A DNA stretch of 40,802 nucleotides, taken from contig JANLFO010000021.1 in NCBI GenBank assembly GCA_024653205.1, positions 1-40,802 of the forward strand, given 5' to 3'. This DNA is from Clostridia bacterium (GTDB lineage Bacteria; Bacillota; DSM-521; Neomoorellales; SLTJ01). Both the position numbers and the translations under genes were made by a program. Below, in pieces: positions 33,839-40,802 of the stretch; the stretch's first letter is position 1, and each line of letters starts with the position of its first letter. The notes under the pieces were generated by a model that worked only from the letters and a program-made list of their open reading frames with translations, was not told the DNA's origin and did no database searches.

Positions 33839-34204
33839 CTAGTCCGACCGCTTCCGCCCGGCTCCGTCGGCACCGGTCAGCAAACGCAGGCGGCGTGCCT
33901 CTGCAGACAGGCGCGGCAGGTTGGTTAACAGCTGGTGCACCCATTCGGTCCCCATACCGGCGAACAGCCCCGCCAGCAGGGCACCCAAAACGGGGTTGGC
34001 GTCGGGGAGACCCGCGATTACAAAAAGGTTGACCTTGAGAGCCACGGCAAGCAGTACCCCCCAGAAGAGCCCCAGCAGCCTCCAAAAGCTCTCCTGGTAC
34101 GGGCGCGGCCAGCCCTGCACCATGGAACCCAGCACCATCTTCAGTGCCTCAACCAGCCGTTCGGCAAACAGGGCCACCACCAGCAATGCGGTCAATTCCT
34201 CCAT
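33839..34204 (-). CDS. Small predicted membrane protein, function unknown
   Basis: A 121-residue protein with two or three hydrophobic segments (MEELTALLVVALFAERLVEAL, LLGLFWGVLLAVALKVNLFVIA, and a Gly-rich segment VLGALLAGLFAGMGTEW) and a charged C-terminal tail (RRLRLLTGADGAGRKRSD). Its size and layout recall holin-like or phage-shock small membrane proteins, but I cannot assign it. The ATG at 34,204 has GGAGG 9 nt upstream, which makes it a convincing gene. It diverges from the murein hydrolase gene to the right. Confidence 0.7.
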   Translation of the reverse strand: MEELTALLVVALFAERLVEALKMVLGSMVQGWPRPYQESFWRLLGLFWGVLLAVALKVNLFVIAGLPDANPVLGALLAGLFAGMGTEWVHQLLTNLPRLSAEARRLRLLTGADGAGRKRSD

Positions 34205-34414
34205 CTTTCAGCACCTCCCGTGCTTTCAACTTATGGCCTGCCGGAGGCAAAGGTGCCGAAACCGGGAAAAGGGCTTTCTCTGCCCGTGCGGCCGGCAAAG
34301 GCACACGGCGGGTAAAAAGTCGGTTCGCAACCGGATACGGGGAAGGAAATCCCCCATTTCTTGTCGAAACTTACCTTCAACAGTCAGCGTTCCACGGGGT
34401 GGGGGCATGACCGC

Positions 34415-35638
34415 ATGTTTTCAAAAGGTATGCGGATTCTGATGGCAGTATTGGGCATACTGGTTTTGCTGACCACGGCCACCGGCTGGGCCGGCGAGCT
34501 GGACGAGCTCAAGGAACGCCAGGAAGAGGTAAGCCGGCAGATAGAGCAGTACCGGCGCTACATAGCGGAGAAGCAGAGCGAGATCAAGGATCTGAACCGC
34601 CAGCTGGCCGAACTCGACCGGAAGATCGAGCAGGCGGAGGACAAGCTGGCGGAACTGGAGCAGGCCCTGGCTACGGCCGAGGTGGAACTGCAACAGGCGG
34701 AACAGGCGCTGGAGCAGGCAGAGGCCGATCTGGCGCGGGCGGAGAAGGAACTCGCCGAGGCCCAGGCGGCCTACGAGGAAAGAGTAGAGATATTCATGGA
34801 CCGCCTCCGGTCCATGTACAAGCAGGGCTCCCTTGACTACCTGGAAGTATTGCTGGGTTCGGCCAGCTTTACCGATTTCCTGGTGCGTTTCGACCTGGTG
34901 CAGAAGATCGCGGAATACGACGCCGAGCTGGTGCGGGATCTGGAAGCACGGTGCCGGGATCTGGAGGCCAGGAAGGCCGACCTGGAGGTCAGACGGCAGG
35001 ACATCGCCGCCAGGAAGGCCGACCTGGAGGCCAGGAAGGCACGAATCGCCTCGTTAAAAGGTCAGACCGAAACGCAAAAGCAGACTCTGGAGGGTCACCA
35101 GAAGGAAAAGGCGGCCTTGCGGGCCCAAGCCGAGGAGGAGAAGCGCCGGGCCGAAAGAGCGCTGGCGGCAGAGGAAGAGGCCTCCCGCAAGCTGGCCGCC
35201 AAGATAAGGGAACTCGAGGGGCAGCGCGGCAAGACCCCCTTCGTAGGCGGCCGGTTTGCCTGGCCGGTGCCCGGATACTATAGCGTGTCCTCCGATTACG
35301 GCTGGCGAATACACCCGATCCTGGGCGGGCGACGCTTCCATTCCGGGATCGACATCCCGGCGCCTACCGGAACCCGGGTGGTGGCGGCGGCCGAGGGTGA
35401 AGTCATCTTTTCCGGCTGGTACGGCGGGTACGGGAACGCGGTGGTAATCAGCCACGGCGGTAACGTGACCACCACCTACGGCCACCTTTCGCGGATCAGC
35501 GTCGGGGAGGGACAGCAGGTAAAACAGGGACAGGAAGTCGGCCGGGTGGGCAACACCGGCCTGAGCACCGGACCGCACCTGCACTTTGACGTCCGCGAAG
35601 GCGGCGAGCCGGTCAGCCCGTGGAGCTATTTGCGCTAG
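34415..35638 (+). CDS. Secreted murein hydrolase activator or endopeptidase (coiled coil plus M23)
   Basis: A 407-residue EnvC/NlpD-type protein acting in the cell envelope. It has a signal peptide (about 1-29, ending TTATGWA), then a long charged coiled coil (about 30-270, with heptads such as LDRKIEQAEDKLAELEQAL) and a C-terminal LytM/M23 domain. The zinc site is visible as His and Asp in RRFHSGIDIPAP and the HxH in STGPHLHFDVREG, so it is probably an active peptidase. The ATG at 34,415 lies about 9 nt after GGGGTGGGGG; an ATG five codons on is an alternative. In relatives such proteins work in daughter-cell separation or sporulation. Confidence 0.92.
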   Translation: MFSKGMRILMAVLGILVLLTTATGWAGELDELKERQEEVSRQIEQYRRYIAEKQSEIKDLNRQLAELDRKIEQAEDKLAELEQALATAEVELQQAEQALEQAEADLARAEKELAEAQAAYEERVEIFMDRLRSMYKQGSLDYLEVLLGSASFTDFLVRFDLVQKIAEYDAELVRDLEARCRDLEARKADLEVRRQDIAARKADLEARKARIASLKGQTETQKQTLEGHQKEKAALRAQAEEEKRRAERALAAEEEASRKLAAKIRELEGQRGKTPFVGGRFAWPVPGYYSVSSDYGWRIHPILGGRRFHSGIDIPAPTGTRVVAAAEGEVIFSGWYGGYGNAVVISHGGNVTTTYGHLSRISVGEGQQVKQGQEVGRVGNTGLSTGPHLHFDVREGGEPVSPWSYLR

Positions 35639-35704
35639 CAGGTCGCCAAGCGATAGAATAGAAATCCGGGCAACCATATCCGGCAAGGCAAAGGAGGCAA
35701 GCAT

Positions 35705-36754
35705 GTGTACCGCATAGCGGTGATACCGGGCGACGGCACCGGCCCGGAGCAGATTCGAGAGGGTATGAAGGTGCTCGAGGCCGTATCCGGGAAGCTGGGC
35801 TTCCGGCTCCGGTTCCAAACCTTTGACTACGGCGGAGAACGCTATCTGCGCACGGGAGAGACCCTGCCCGCGGGGGCCCTGGAAGAGCTGAAGACTTTCG
35901 ATGCCATCTATCTGGGGGCCATAGGCCACCCGGAGGTTCCGCCCGGGGTGCTGGAGAAGGGTATCCTGCTGGAGCTGCGCTTCAAGCTCGACCAATACGT
36001 CAACCTGCGGCCGGTGAGACTGTATCCGGGAGTGGATACCCCCCTAAAGGATAAAGGGCCCGAGGACATAGACTTCGTAGTGGTCAGGGAGAACACCGAA
36101 GGTCTTTATGCCGGAGCGGGAGGGTTTCTCAAAAAGGGAACCCCGGAAGAGGTGGCCATTCAGGAGTCCATCAATACCCGGCGAGGGGTGGAGCGGTGCA
36201 TCCGCTTCGCTTTTGAATACTGCCAGCGGAGGAACCGCAAGAAGAAACTCACCTTAGTAGCCAAGACCAACGTCCTTACTTATGCCTCCGACCTTTGGCA
36301 GCGCACCTTTTACGAAGTGGGCGAAGAATACCCGGACATAACCAAGGATTACGCCCACGTTGACGCCGCCTGCATGTGGATGGTCAAGAACCCGGAGCAG
36401 TTCGACGTAATCGTCACCGACAACATGTTCGGAGACATCATCACCGACCTGGGCGCCATAATCCAGGGAGGTATGGGCATCGCCGCCGGGGCCAACATCA
36501 ACCCCCAGGGGGTTTCCATGTTCGAGCCCATAGGCGGCTCTGCCCCCAAGTACGCGGGCAAGAACCTGATTAACCCCTTAGCGGCCATCTGCGCCGGAGC
36601 CATGATGCTGGAGAACCTCGGCCAGGAGGAGGCGGCCCGGAGGGTGGAAGAGGCGGTCATGCGGGTCTGCCGGGATCACCTGAAAAGCCTGGCCGCCGGA
36701 CAGATGGGCTATACCACCTCCGAAGTGGGGGACCTGGTGGTAAGCTATCTCTAG
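35705..36754 (+). CDS. Isocitrate/isopropylmalate dehydrogenase family protein
   Basis: NAD(P)-dependent beta-decarboxylating dehydrogenase acting on a 2-hydroxy-dicarboxylate. The 349-residue chain begins [19 protein letters not shown]. It has [27 protein letters not shown] (the substrate-contact loop), the metal aspartates in [15 protein letters not shown], and [12 protein letters not shown] for NAD binding. RENTEG rather than RELTGG argues against ordinary LeuB and for homoisocitrate, isocitrate, tartrate or malate specificity. A link with nifV through homocitrate chemistry is possible but unsupported by position. The GTG at 35,705 has AAAGGAGG 7 nt upstream. The out-of-phase ATG at 35,703 is ignored. 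Confidence 0.9.
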   Translation: MYRIAVIPGDGTGPEQIREGMKVLEAVSGKLGFRLRFQTFDYGGERYLRTGETLPAGALEELKTFDAIYLGAIGHPEVPPGVLEKGILLELRFKLDQYVNLRPVRLYPGVDTPLKDKGPEDIDFVVVRENTEGLYAGAGGFLKKGTPEEVAIQESINTRRGVERCIRFAFEYCQRRNRKKKLTLVAKTNVLTYASDLWQRTFYEVGEEYPDITKDYAHVDAACMWMVKNPEQFDVIVTDNMFGDIITDLGAIIQGGMGIAAGANINPQGVSMFEPIGGSAPKYAGKNLINPLAAICAGAMMLENLGQEEAARRVEEAVMRVCRDHLKSLAAGQMGYTTSEVGDLVVSYL

Positions 36755-36776
36755 GAACCTATGGCCTACCTACGGC

Positions 36777-38381
36777 TTACTTTCCTCCCTTGTCGGGAGC
36801 GGGCAGGCGGCCGGCTTGCCCGTCTTCTTTTTCCGGCAGCGGTTTGGCCGCAGGCTGGGGTACCCAGCCCCAGCGGGCGGGGACCCCGGCCAACCGGCTC
36901 GCCCGGCGCCCGTACAGGAAGTATACCGCCAGCCCTAACCCCAGCCATACCGCGAAGCGGATCCAGGTGACCCCGGGGAGGTTGGCCATCAAGTAGAGGG
37001 AAGAGGCCATGGCTGCCAAAGGAATCCAGGGGAACCAGGGCACCCGGAAAGGCCGGGGCTGGTCCGGCCTTGCCCGCCGCAGTACCATCACGCCCAGCGA
37101 GACCAGCACAAAGGCGGCCAGCGTGCCTATATTGGCCAGTTCGGCCACCAGCCCTATAGGAAGGAACCCGGCGATGGCAAACACCGCGGCTGCGGTTAGC
37201 CAGGTGGTTAGTACCGGGGTACGGTGGCGGGGATGAAGCCGGGCGAACACCCGGGGCAGCAGGCCGTCCCGGGCCATGGCGAAGAATACCCGGGTCTGCC
37301 CGAACATGTCGACTATAATCACGCTGGTCAGGCCGGCGATGGCTCCCACGGATATGAGCGCCGAGGCCCAGGCCAGGCCGTGGCGCGCCAGGGCGTAGGC
37401 CAGCGGAGAAGGCACGTTGAGCTCCCGCCAGCTCACCATTCCGGTAAGGACGGCGGCCACCGCCACGTACAGCGTCCCCGACAGGGCCAGAGAGCCGAGA
37501 ATGCCCCGGGGAAGGTCCCGACGGGGGTTGGCAACCTCCTCGGCAGCAGTGGAAACGGCGTCAAAGCCGATATAGGCGAAGAACACTATGGAGGCACCGG
37601 TAATTACCCCGGCGGGACCGTAGGGAAACATGGGTACCCACAGGGAAGGGTTAACCCTCGAGACTCCCACGGCGAGGAAAACGACCACTACGGCCAGTTT
37701 GATCAAAACCACGAGATTGTTGGTGCTGGCGGACAACCGCGTACCCCAGGTGAGGGCGGCGGCCACGAATACCACCACCGGCAAGGCCAGCAGGTTAACC
37801 GCGCCTCCGGCCCCCGGAGGCGCGGACATCCAGGCAGGCAGCGCCACACCCGCGGCTTCCAGGAAGCTGGCCAGGTACCCAGCCCAGCCTATGGCCACCG
37901 CGCCCGCGGCGACGGTGTATTCCAGGATCAGGTCCCAACCTATTATCCAGGCGACCAACTCGCCCAGAGCGGCATAGGCGTAGGTATAGGCACTGCCGGC
38001 CACCGGCACCATGGAGGCCAGTTCGGCGTACACCAGGGCGGCCAGGGCGCTGGCCACCCCGGCCAGGGCGAAGGAAATGATGACCCCGGGCCCGGCAAAG
38101 CGGCTGGCGGCCACGCCGGTGAGAACGAAAATGCCGGTGCCGATGATGGCCCCTACTCCCAAGAATACCAAATCAAAAGGGCCAAGCCGCCGCCGCAGGC
38201 CTTGCTCTCCCCGCTCGGCCAGGACTTCCTCCAGCGGCTTGACCCGGAATAACGCTCTCCAGCTACCCGTCGTTCCTCGCCCCTCTACCGCCGGATGACG
38301 TTCTTCGTATACTAGTCTGGCCGGCGGAGCGGGGGCATTATTTTGGATTCCAGCGCTAGCGTTCCGCAGGCTTCTGGGCAA
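36777..38381 (-). CDS. APC-family amino acid permease (CAT type)
   Basis: Membrane amino acid transporter with about twelve or more helices. The chain has GLRRRLGPFDLVFLGVGAIIGTGIFVLTG in the first helix, a typical APC substrate motif, and FFAYIGFDAVSTAAEEVANPRRDLPRGI, the conserved loop of the cationic amino acid transporter group. The start is unsure. Relatives begin close to LFRVKPLEEVLAERG, but no ATG, GTG or TTG is in frame there. The only in-frame option is a TTG at 38,381, which overlaps the htrA end by 26 nt and lacks a ribosome site. A non-standard start or a sequence error near 38,250 is possible. It converges on the dehydrogenase gene. Confidence 0.88.
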   Translation of the reverse strand: MPRSLRNASAGIQNNAPAPPARLVYEERHPAVEGRGTTGSWRALFRVKPLEEVLAERGEQGLRRRLGPFDLVFLGVGAIIGTGIFVLTGVAASRFAGPGVIISFALAGVASALAALVYAELASMVPVAGSAYTYAYAALGELVAWIIGWDLILEYTVAAGAVAIGWAGYLASFLEAAGVALPAWMSAPPGAGGAVNLLALPVVVFVAAALTWGTRLSASTNNLVVLIKLAVVVVFLAVGVSRVNPSLWVPMFPYGPAGVITGASIVFFAYIGFDAVSTAAEEVANPRRDLPRGILGSLALSGTLYVAVAAVLTGMVSWRELNVPSPLAYALARHGLAWASALISVGAIAGLTSVIIVDMFGQTRVFFAMARDGLLPRVFARLHPRHRTPVLTTWLTAAAVFAIAGFLPIGLVAELANIGTLAAFVLVSLGVMVLRRARPDQPRPFRVPWFPWIPLAAMASSLYLMANLPGVTWIRFAVWLGLGLAVYFLYGRRASRLAGVPARWGWVPQPAAKPLPEKEDGQAGRLPAPDKGGK

Positions 38382-39537
38382 TCACTGCAGTGATTTCAAT
38401 GGTCTTGCCCAGACGCCATACTTTTATCTTCACCTGCTGGCCTACCTTTGTACTCCGGATGGCCTTGACCAAAGTGTCGGCATCGGTTATCTTCTGGCCG
38501 TTGAACTCCAGGATTATATCTCCCCGACGCAGGCCCGCCTTGGCAGCAGGACTGTTGCTCTCCACCGAATCCACCAGGGCCCCTTCAACGCGGCCCAGGC
38601 CGAAGTACTCGGCTACGTCAGGCGTAACGTCGTAAATGCCCACTCCCAGCCAAGGCCGCACGAGTTGACCCTTGGTCTTAAGAGTTTCAATTGCTCCCTT
38701 TACGGCACTGATAGGGATCGCAAAGCCGATCCCCTGCGCCTCGGCGTTGATGGCGGTGTTAATGCCCACCACCCTGCCCTGAAGGTTTAGGAGCGGGCCG
38801 CCGCTGTTACCGGGATTGATCGACGCGTCAGTCTGGAGCATATTCTCATACAGGCGATCTTCCACCGGTACCGGCCGCCCCTTGGCGCTGATCACTCCCA
38901 CGGTCACGGTGTGGTCCAGCCCGTACGGGTTGCCGATGGCAATCACCCATTCCCCTACCCGCACCGCGTCCGAGTCTCCCAGCTCCAGGTAAGGGAAGGC
39001 CCGCGGCCCGTCGATCTTCAAAACCGCCAAGTCAAGGTCGTAATCCGAACCTACCACCCGGGCCTCGAAGGGAGTATCATACCCGGCTACAGTGACCTTG
39101 ATCTCCTGAGCCTGATCGATCACGTGCTCGTTGGTGAGTATATAACCGTCGGCAGAAATCAGAAAGCCCGACCCCACTCCTTGCTGCACCTGGGGTCCGA
39201 GCTGGAAAGGAACCCCGAAGAAGCGGCGGAAGAAGGGATCGTTGAAGAAGGGATTGGACCCGCCAACCCGGGTTATGGTGTCGATCTTGACTACCGCCGG
39301 GCCGGCCTTAGACACGATATCGGCAATGGTGTTGGGGCCTACTCCGGGCGGCACGGCCGCCACGGCGGTACCGCTCCCACCGGAAGAAGCGGAATCGGAT
39401 GCCGGCGGCGGAGGATTGTCGGCCAAGGCGGCAGGCTGGCTGCACCCGCCCAGCAGGAAGCCGACGGTTAACACCAGGGTCAGCACCAGAAGAACGGCCA
39501 GCGCCCCTGATACTCGGTTTTCGGCTGCAAATCGCAT
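38356..39537 (-). CDS. HtrA/DegP-family serine protease, probably lipid-anchored
   Basis: Envelope quality-control protease of 393 residues. The N terminus is a signal with lipobox (VGFLLGGCSQPA), predicting a lipoprotein on the outer face of the membrane. The trypsin-like domain has the triad His in LTNEHVIDQA, Asp in DYDLDLAVLKID and Ser in NPGNSGGPLLNL. One PDZ domain follows (about 295-385, RGDIILEFNGQKITDADTLV). The ATG at 39,537 has GGAGGG 6 nt upstream. The downstream permease may share the transcript. Confidence 0.95.
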   Translation of the reverse strand: MRFAAENRVSGALAVLLVLTLVLTVGFLLGGCSQPAALADNPPPPASDSASSGGSGTAVAAVPPGVGPNTIADIVSKAGPAVVKIDTITRVGGSNPFFNDPFFRRFFGVPFQLGPQVQQGVGSGFLISADGYILTNEHVIDQAQEIKVTVAGYDTPFEARVVGSDYDLDLAVLKIDGPRAFPYLELGDSDAVRVGEWVIAIGNPYGLDHTVTVGVISAKGRPVPVEDRLYENMLQTDASINPGNSGGPLLNLQGRVVGINTAINAEAQGIGFAIPISAVKGAIETLKTKGQLVRPWLGVGIYDVTPDVAEYFGLGRVEGALVDSVESNSPAAKAGLRRGDIILEFNGQKITDADTLVKAIRSTKVGQQVKIKVWRLGKTIEITAVIAQKPAER

Positions 39538-39625
39538 TCTCGTCCCTCCTCTCCTGGCTTTCTTCCCCCGATCCTGCAAGCCCAATATACCACCGGGTCA
39601 CCGGACGGTCAAGAACCGACCGACC

Positions 39626-39846
39626 CTAGTTATCTTGGGCTGGCAGGCGGTACCGGGTGCTCTCTGGACATATTGGCACCGCGCCGGGTACCGAGCTCGG
39701 CGAGGGCAAGTCCGGAAGAGGGCCGGAGGCCACGGATGATTTCCGGCGCGGCTTAGGCCCGGCCCTCAGTTGCGCGAGTTCGGTGCCCGGCCCGCTTCAG
39801 GTGCCCGGGGAAACCAGGGCTGCCGGCGAAAACCAGGGATACCCGG
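39626..39846 (+). repeat. Diverged full copy of the long palindromic repeat
   Basis: Its head CTAGTTATCTTGGGCTGGCAGG continues into GCGGTACCGGGTGCTC, as at 17,187 and 40,766. The core GGCGAGGGCAAGTCCGGA matches the copy at 13,941. The tail ends ACCAGGGATACCC. It fills most of the htrA-nadE2 gap, which has no gene. Confidence 0.7.
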
Positions 39847-39859
39847 CCGACGATAGGGC

Positions 39860-40591
39860 CTATGCGGGTGCCACCGGAGGCATGCGGCGTTTGTGCTCGC
39901 TGGCCCGGCTCAGCCGGGCTATCCTTTCCCTTACCTCGGGGCGGGCCTTGCCGCTCAACAGGTAGGCGTCCAGCTCGGCGTAGGTCAGGCCCATTTCTCC
40001 CTCATCGGTCTGGCCGGCCCAGAGCCCGGCGGAGGGGGGCTTGCGCAGTACGCGCTCCGGAACGCCGAGGTAGGCCGCCAGCTCAAGCACCTGCCGCTTT
40101 ACCAGATTACCCAGGGGCAAGAGGTCTACCCCGCCGTCCCCGTACTTGGTGAAGTAGCCCACGGTGCGCTCGCTGAGGTTGGAGGTCCCGACTACCAGGT
40201 AGTTACGGCGGTTGGCGAAGTAGTAAAGGGCGAGCATGCGCAGGCGGGGCTTGAGGTTGGCCGCCGCCAGGTCCCGGGGATTCTCGATACCACCGGGGTC
40301 GAGGAGCTCCAACAGCATATCGTACACGCCGTCCAGCACCACCGTATGGTAGGGTACGCCGAAGGCTTGCGCCACCAGGACCGCATCCTCCGTATCCTGG
40401 GGGTCGCTGTGACAGGGAAGGATGAGAGCCAGATTGTTGTCGCCGAAGGCCCGCTGACACAGGCCCACCACTACGGCGGAATCCACTCCTCCGCTCAGGC
40501 CCACGACCGTGCCCCTGGCCCCGGCCGCCCCCACCTGCTCTCTGAGCCATTCTACCAATCTGGCCGCCAGGTCGGCCACCTCGGAGGTCAT
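39860..40591 (-). CDS. nadE: NAD(+) synthase, short (ammonia-dependent type)
   Basis: Amidates deamido-NAD with ammonia. The 243-residue chain is a single synthetase domain with the P-loop VVGLSGGVDSAVVVGLCQRAFG, TSNLSERTVGYFTKYGDGGVDLLPLGNL and KPPSAGLWAGQTDEGEMGLTYAELD, the adenylation and deamido-NAD contact loops. It lacks the glutaminase domain of the protein at 22,226-23,947, so ammonia is probably its nitrogen source. The ATG at 40,591 follows GGGGG by 8 nt. A strong sigma-A promoter and a terminator-like hairpin precede it. Confidence 0.94.
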   Translation of the reverse strand: MTSEVADLAARLVEWLREQVGAAGARGTVVGLSGGVDSAVVVGLCQRAFGDNNLALILPCHSDPQDTEDAVLVAQAFGVPYHTVVLDGVYDMLLELLDPGGIENPRDLAAANLKPRLRMLALYYFANRRNYLVVGTSNLSERTVGYFTKYGDGGVDLLPLGNLVKRQVLELAAYLGVPERVLRKPPSAGLWAGQTDEGEMGLTYAELDAYLLSGKARPEVRERIARLSRASEHKRRMPPVAPA

Positions 40592-40639
40592 CCCCGGATC
40601 CCCCCATCCGTTAGCTCTAGACCGGGAAAAGAAAGAGGT

Positions 40640-40724
40640 CCTTGCCAGGCGGCCGCCTGTCGGACCCCTCTTTTCCCCCACCTTGACTAGCGGCATTATA
40701 TCGGGCTCGACTCAGGCTTGTCAA
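40640..40724 (-). promoter_or_regulatory. nadE2 promoter and leader attenuator-like hairpin
   Basis: The promoter reads TTGACA (40,724-40,719), 18 nt, TATAAT (40,700-40,695). In the leader, AGAGGGGUCC pairs with GGACCUCU around an inner AGGCGGCCGCCU hairpin and is followed by UUCUUUU, a terminator-like structure about 50 nt before the ATG. The loops are not A1/G4 hexaloops, so ANTAR control is not claimed. Confidence 0.65.
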
Positions 40725-40737
40725 GAACACTAGCGGC

Positions 40738-40802
40738 TGAGTTATCACCACTTTCCCACGGGCGGTACCGGGTGCTCCCCGTTCGTACTGTCACCTCGCC
40801 GA
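40738..40802 (-). repeat. Repeat copy cut by the window end
   Basis: The plus strand reads CTGAGTTATCACCACTTTCC, continues into GGGCGGTACCGGGTGCTCCC and then CGTTCGTACTGTCACCTCGCC. This is the reverse complement of the end of the copy at 17,171-17,420. The remainder lies outside the window. Confidence 0.75.

Noticed and set aside
37224-38252. Plus-strand open frame opposite the APC permease
   Set aside because: Composition is Gly/His/Gln-rich shadow sequence. The minus-strand frame shows clear transporter motifs.
40640-40690. ANTAR target in the nadE2 leader
   Set aside because: The hairpin loops there do not have the six-base A1/G4 pattern.

Overview
The window is GC-rich DNA, probably from an anaerobic, possibly thermophilic Bacillota lineage such as Moorella or Desulfotomaculum-like Clostridia. 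The evidence is strong Shine-Dalgarno sites, frequent GTG and TTG starts, sigma-A-type promoters, U-tract terminators, HydF, an archaeal-type split glutamate synthase and a methanogen-like nifH-nifI1-nifI2-nifD-nifK order. Species cannot be read from the sequence. Almost every gene left of 34 kb is on the minus strand. The exception is carA.

Region 1 (155-6,820, minus) is amt-glnK followed by nifH-nifI1-nifI2-nifD-nifK. It encodes ammonium uptake, three PII-family sensors and a three-subunit nitrogenase with no delta subunit. NifD resembles VnfD/AnfD more than classical NifD in several motifs. NifE, NifN and NifB are not in the window.

Region 2 (7,837-15,672, minus) is a GS-GOGAT cluster. 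In transcription order it holds glnA1 (adenylylatable GSI-beta type), an ANTAR regulator, the FMN/Fe-S synthase subunit, a four-cluster ferredoxin, an FAD/NAD(P)H reductase, the GXGXG subunit and the glutamine amidotransferase subunit.

Region 3 (15,810-20,227, minus) holds hydF, aspA and nifV (homocitrate synthase). Region 4 (21,099-23,947) holds an orphan carA on the plus strand and a glutamine-dependent NAD synthetase on the minus strand. Region 5 (24,253-31,030, minus) is a second nitrogen cluster. It holds glnA2 (GSI-alpha), a stand-alone FMN glutamate-synthase-like protein, glnA3 (a GS homologue lacking key active-site residues), a second ANTAR regulator and mgtE.

Region 6 (31,344-40,591) is mostly housekeeping: a cysteine desulfurase, TatC, two small proteins, an M23 murein hydrolase, a beta-decarboxylating dehydrogenase, an APC permease, an HtrA protease and a second NadE.

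The main regulatory theme is RNA-level control. Hairpins with six-base loops carrying A at position 1 and G at position 4 (the ANTAR-target signature), followed by intrinsic terminators, precede amt, gltB2, glnA1 and nifV. Single-hairpin versions precede the first ANTAR gene, glnA3 and probably nifH. Two ANTAR proteins that could read them are encoded here, both with altered receiver domains. Three of these promoters (amt, ANTAR1, glnA3) also share a palindrome, TATACNGTATA, centred exactly 21 nt upstream of the -35 hexamer. A family of long palindromic repeats is scattered through the intergenic regions.
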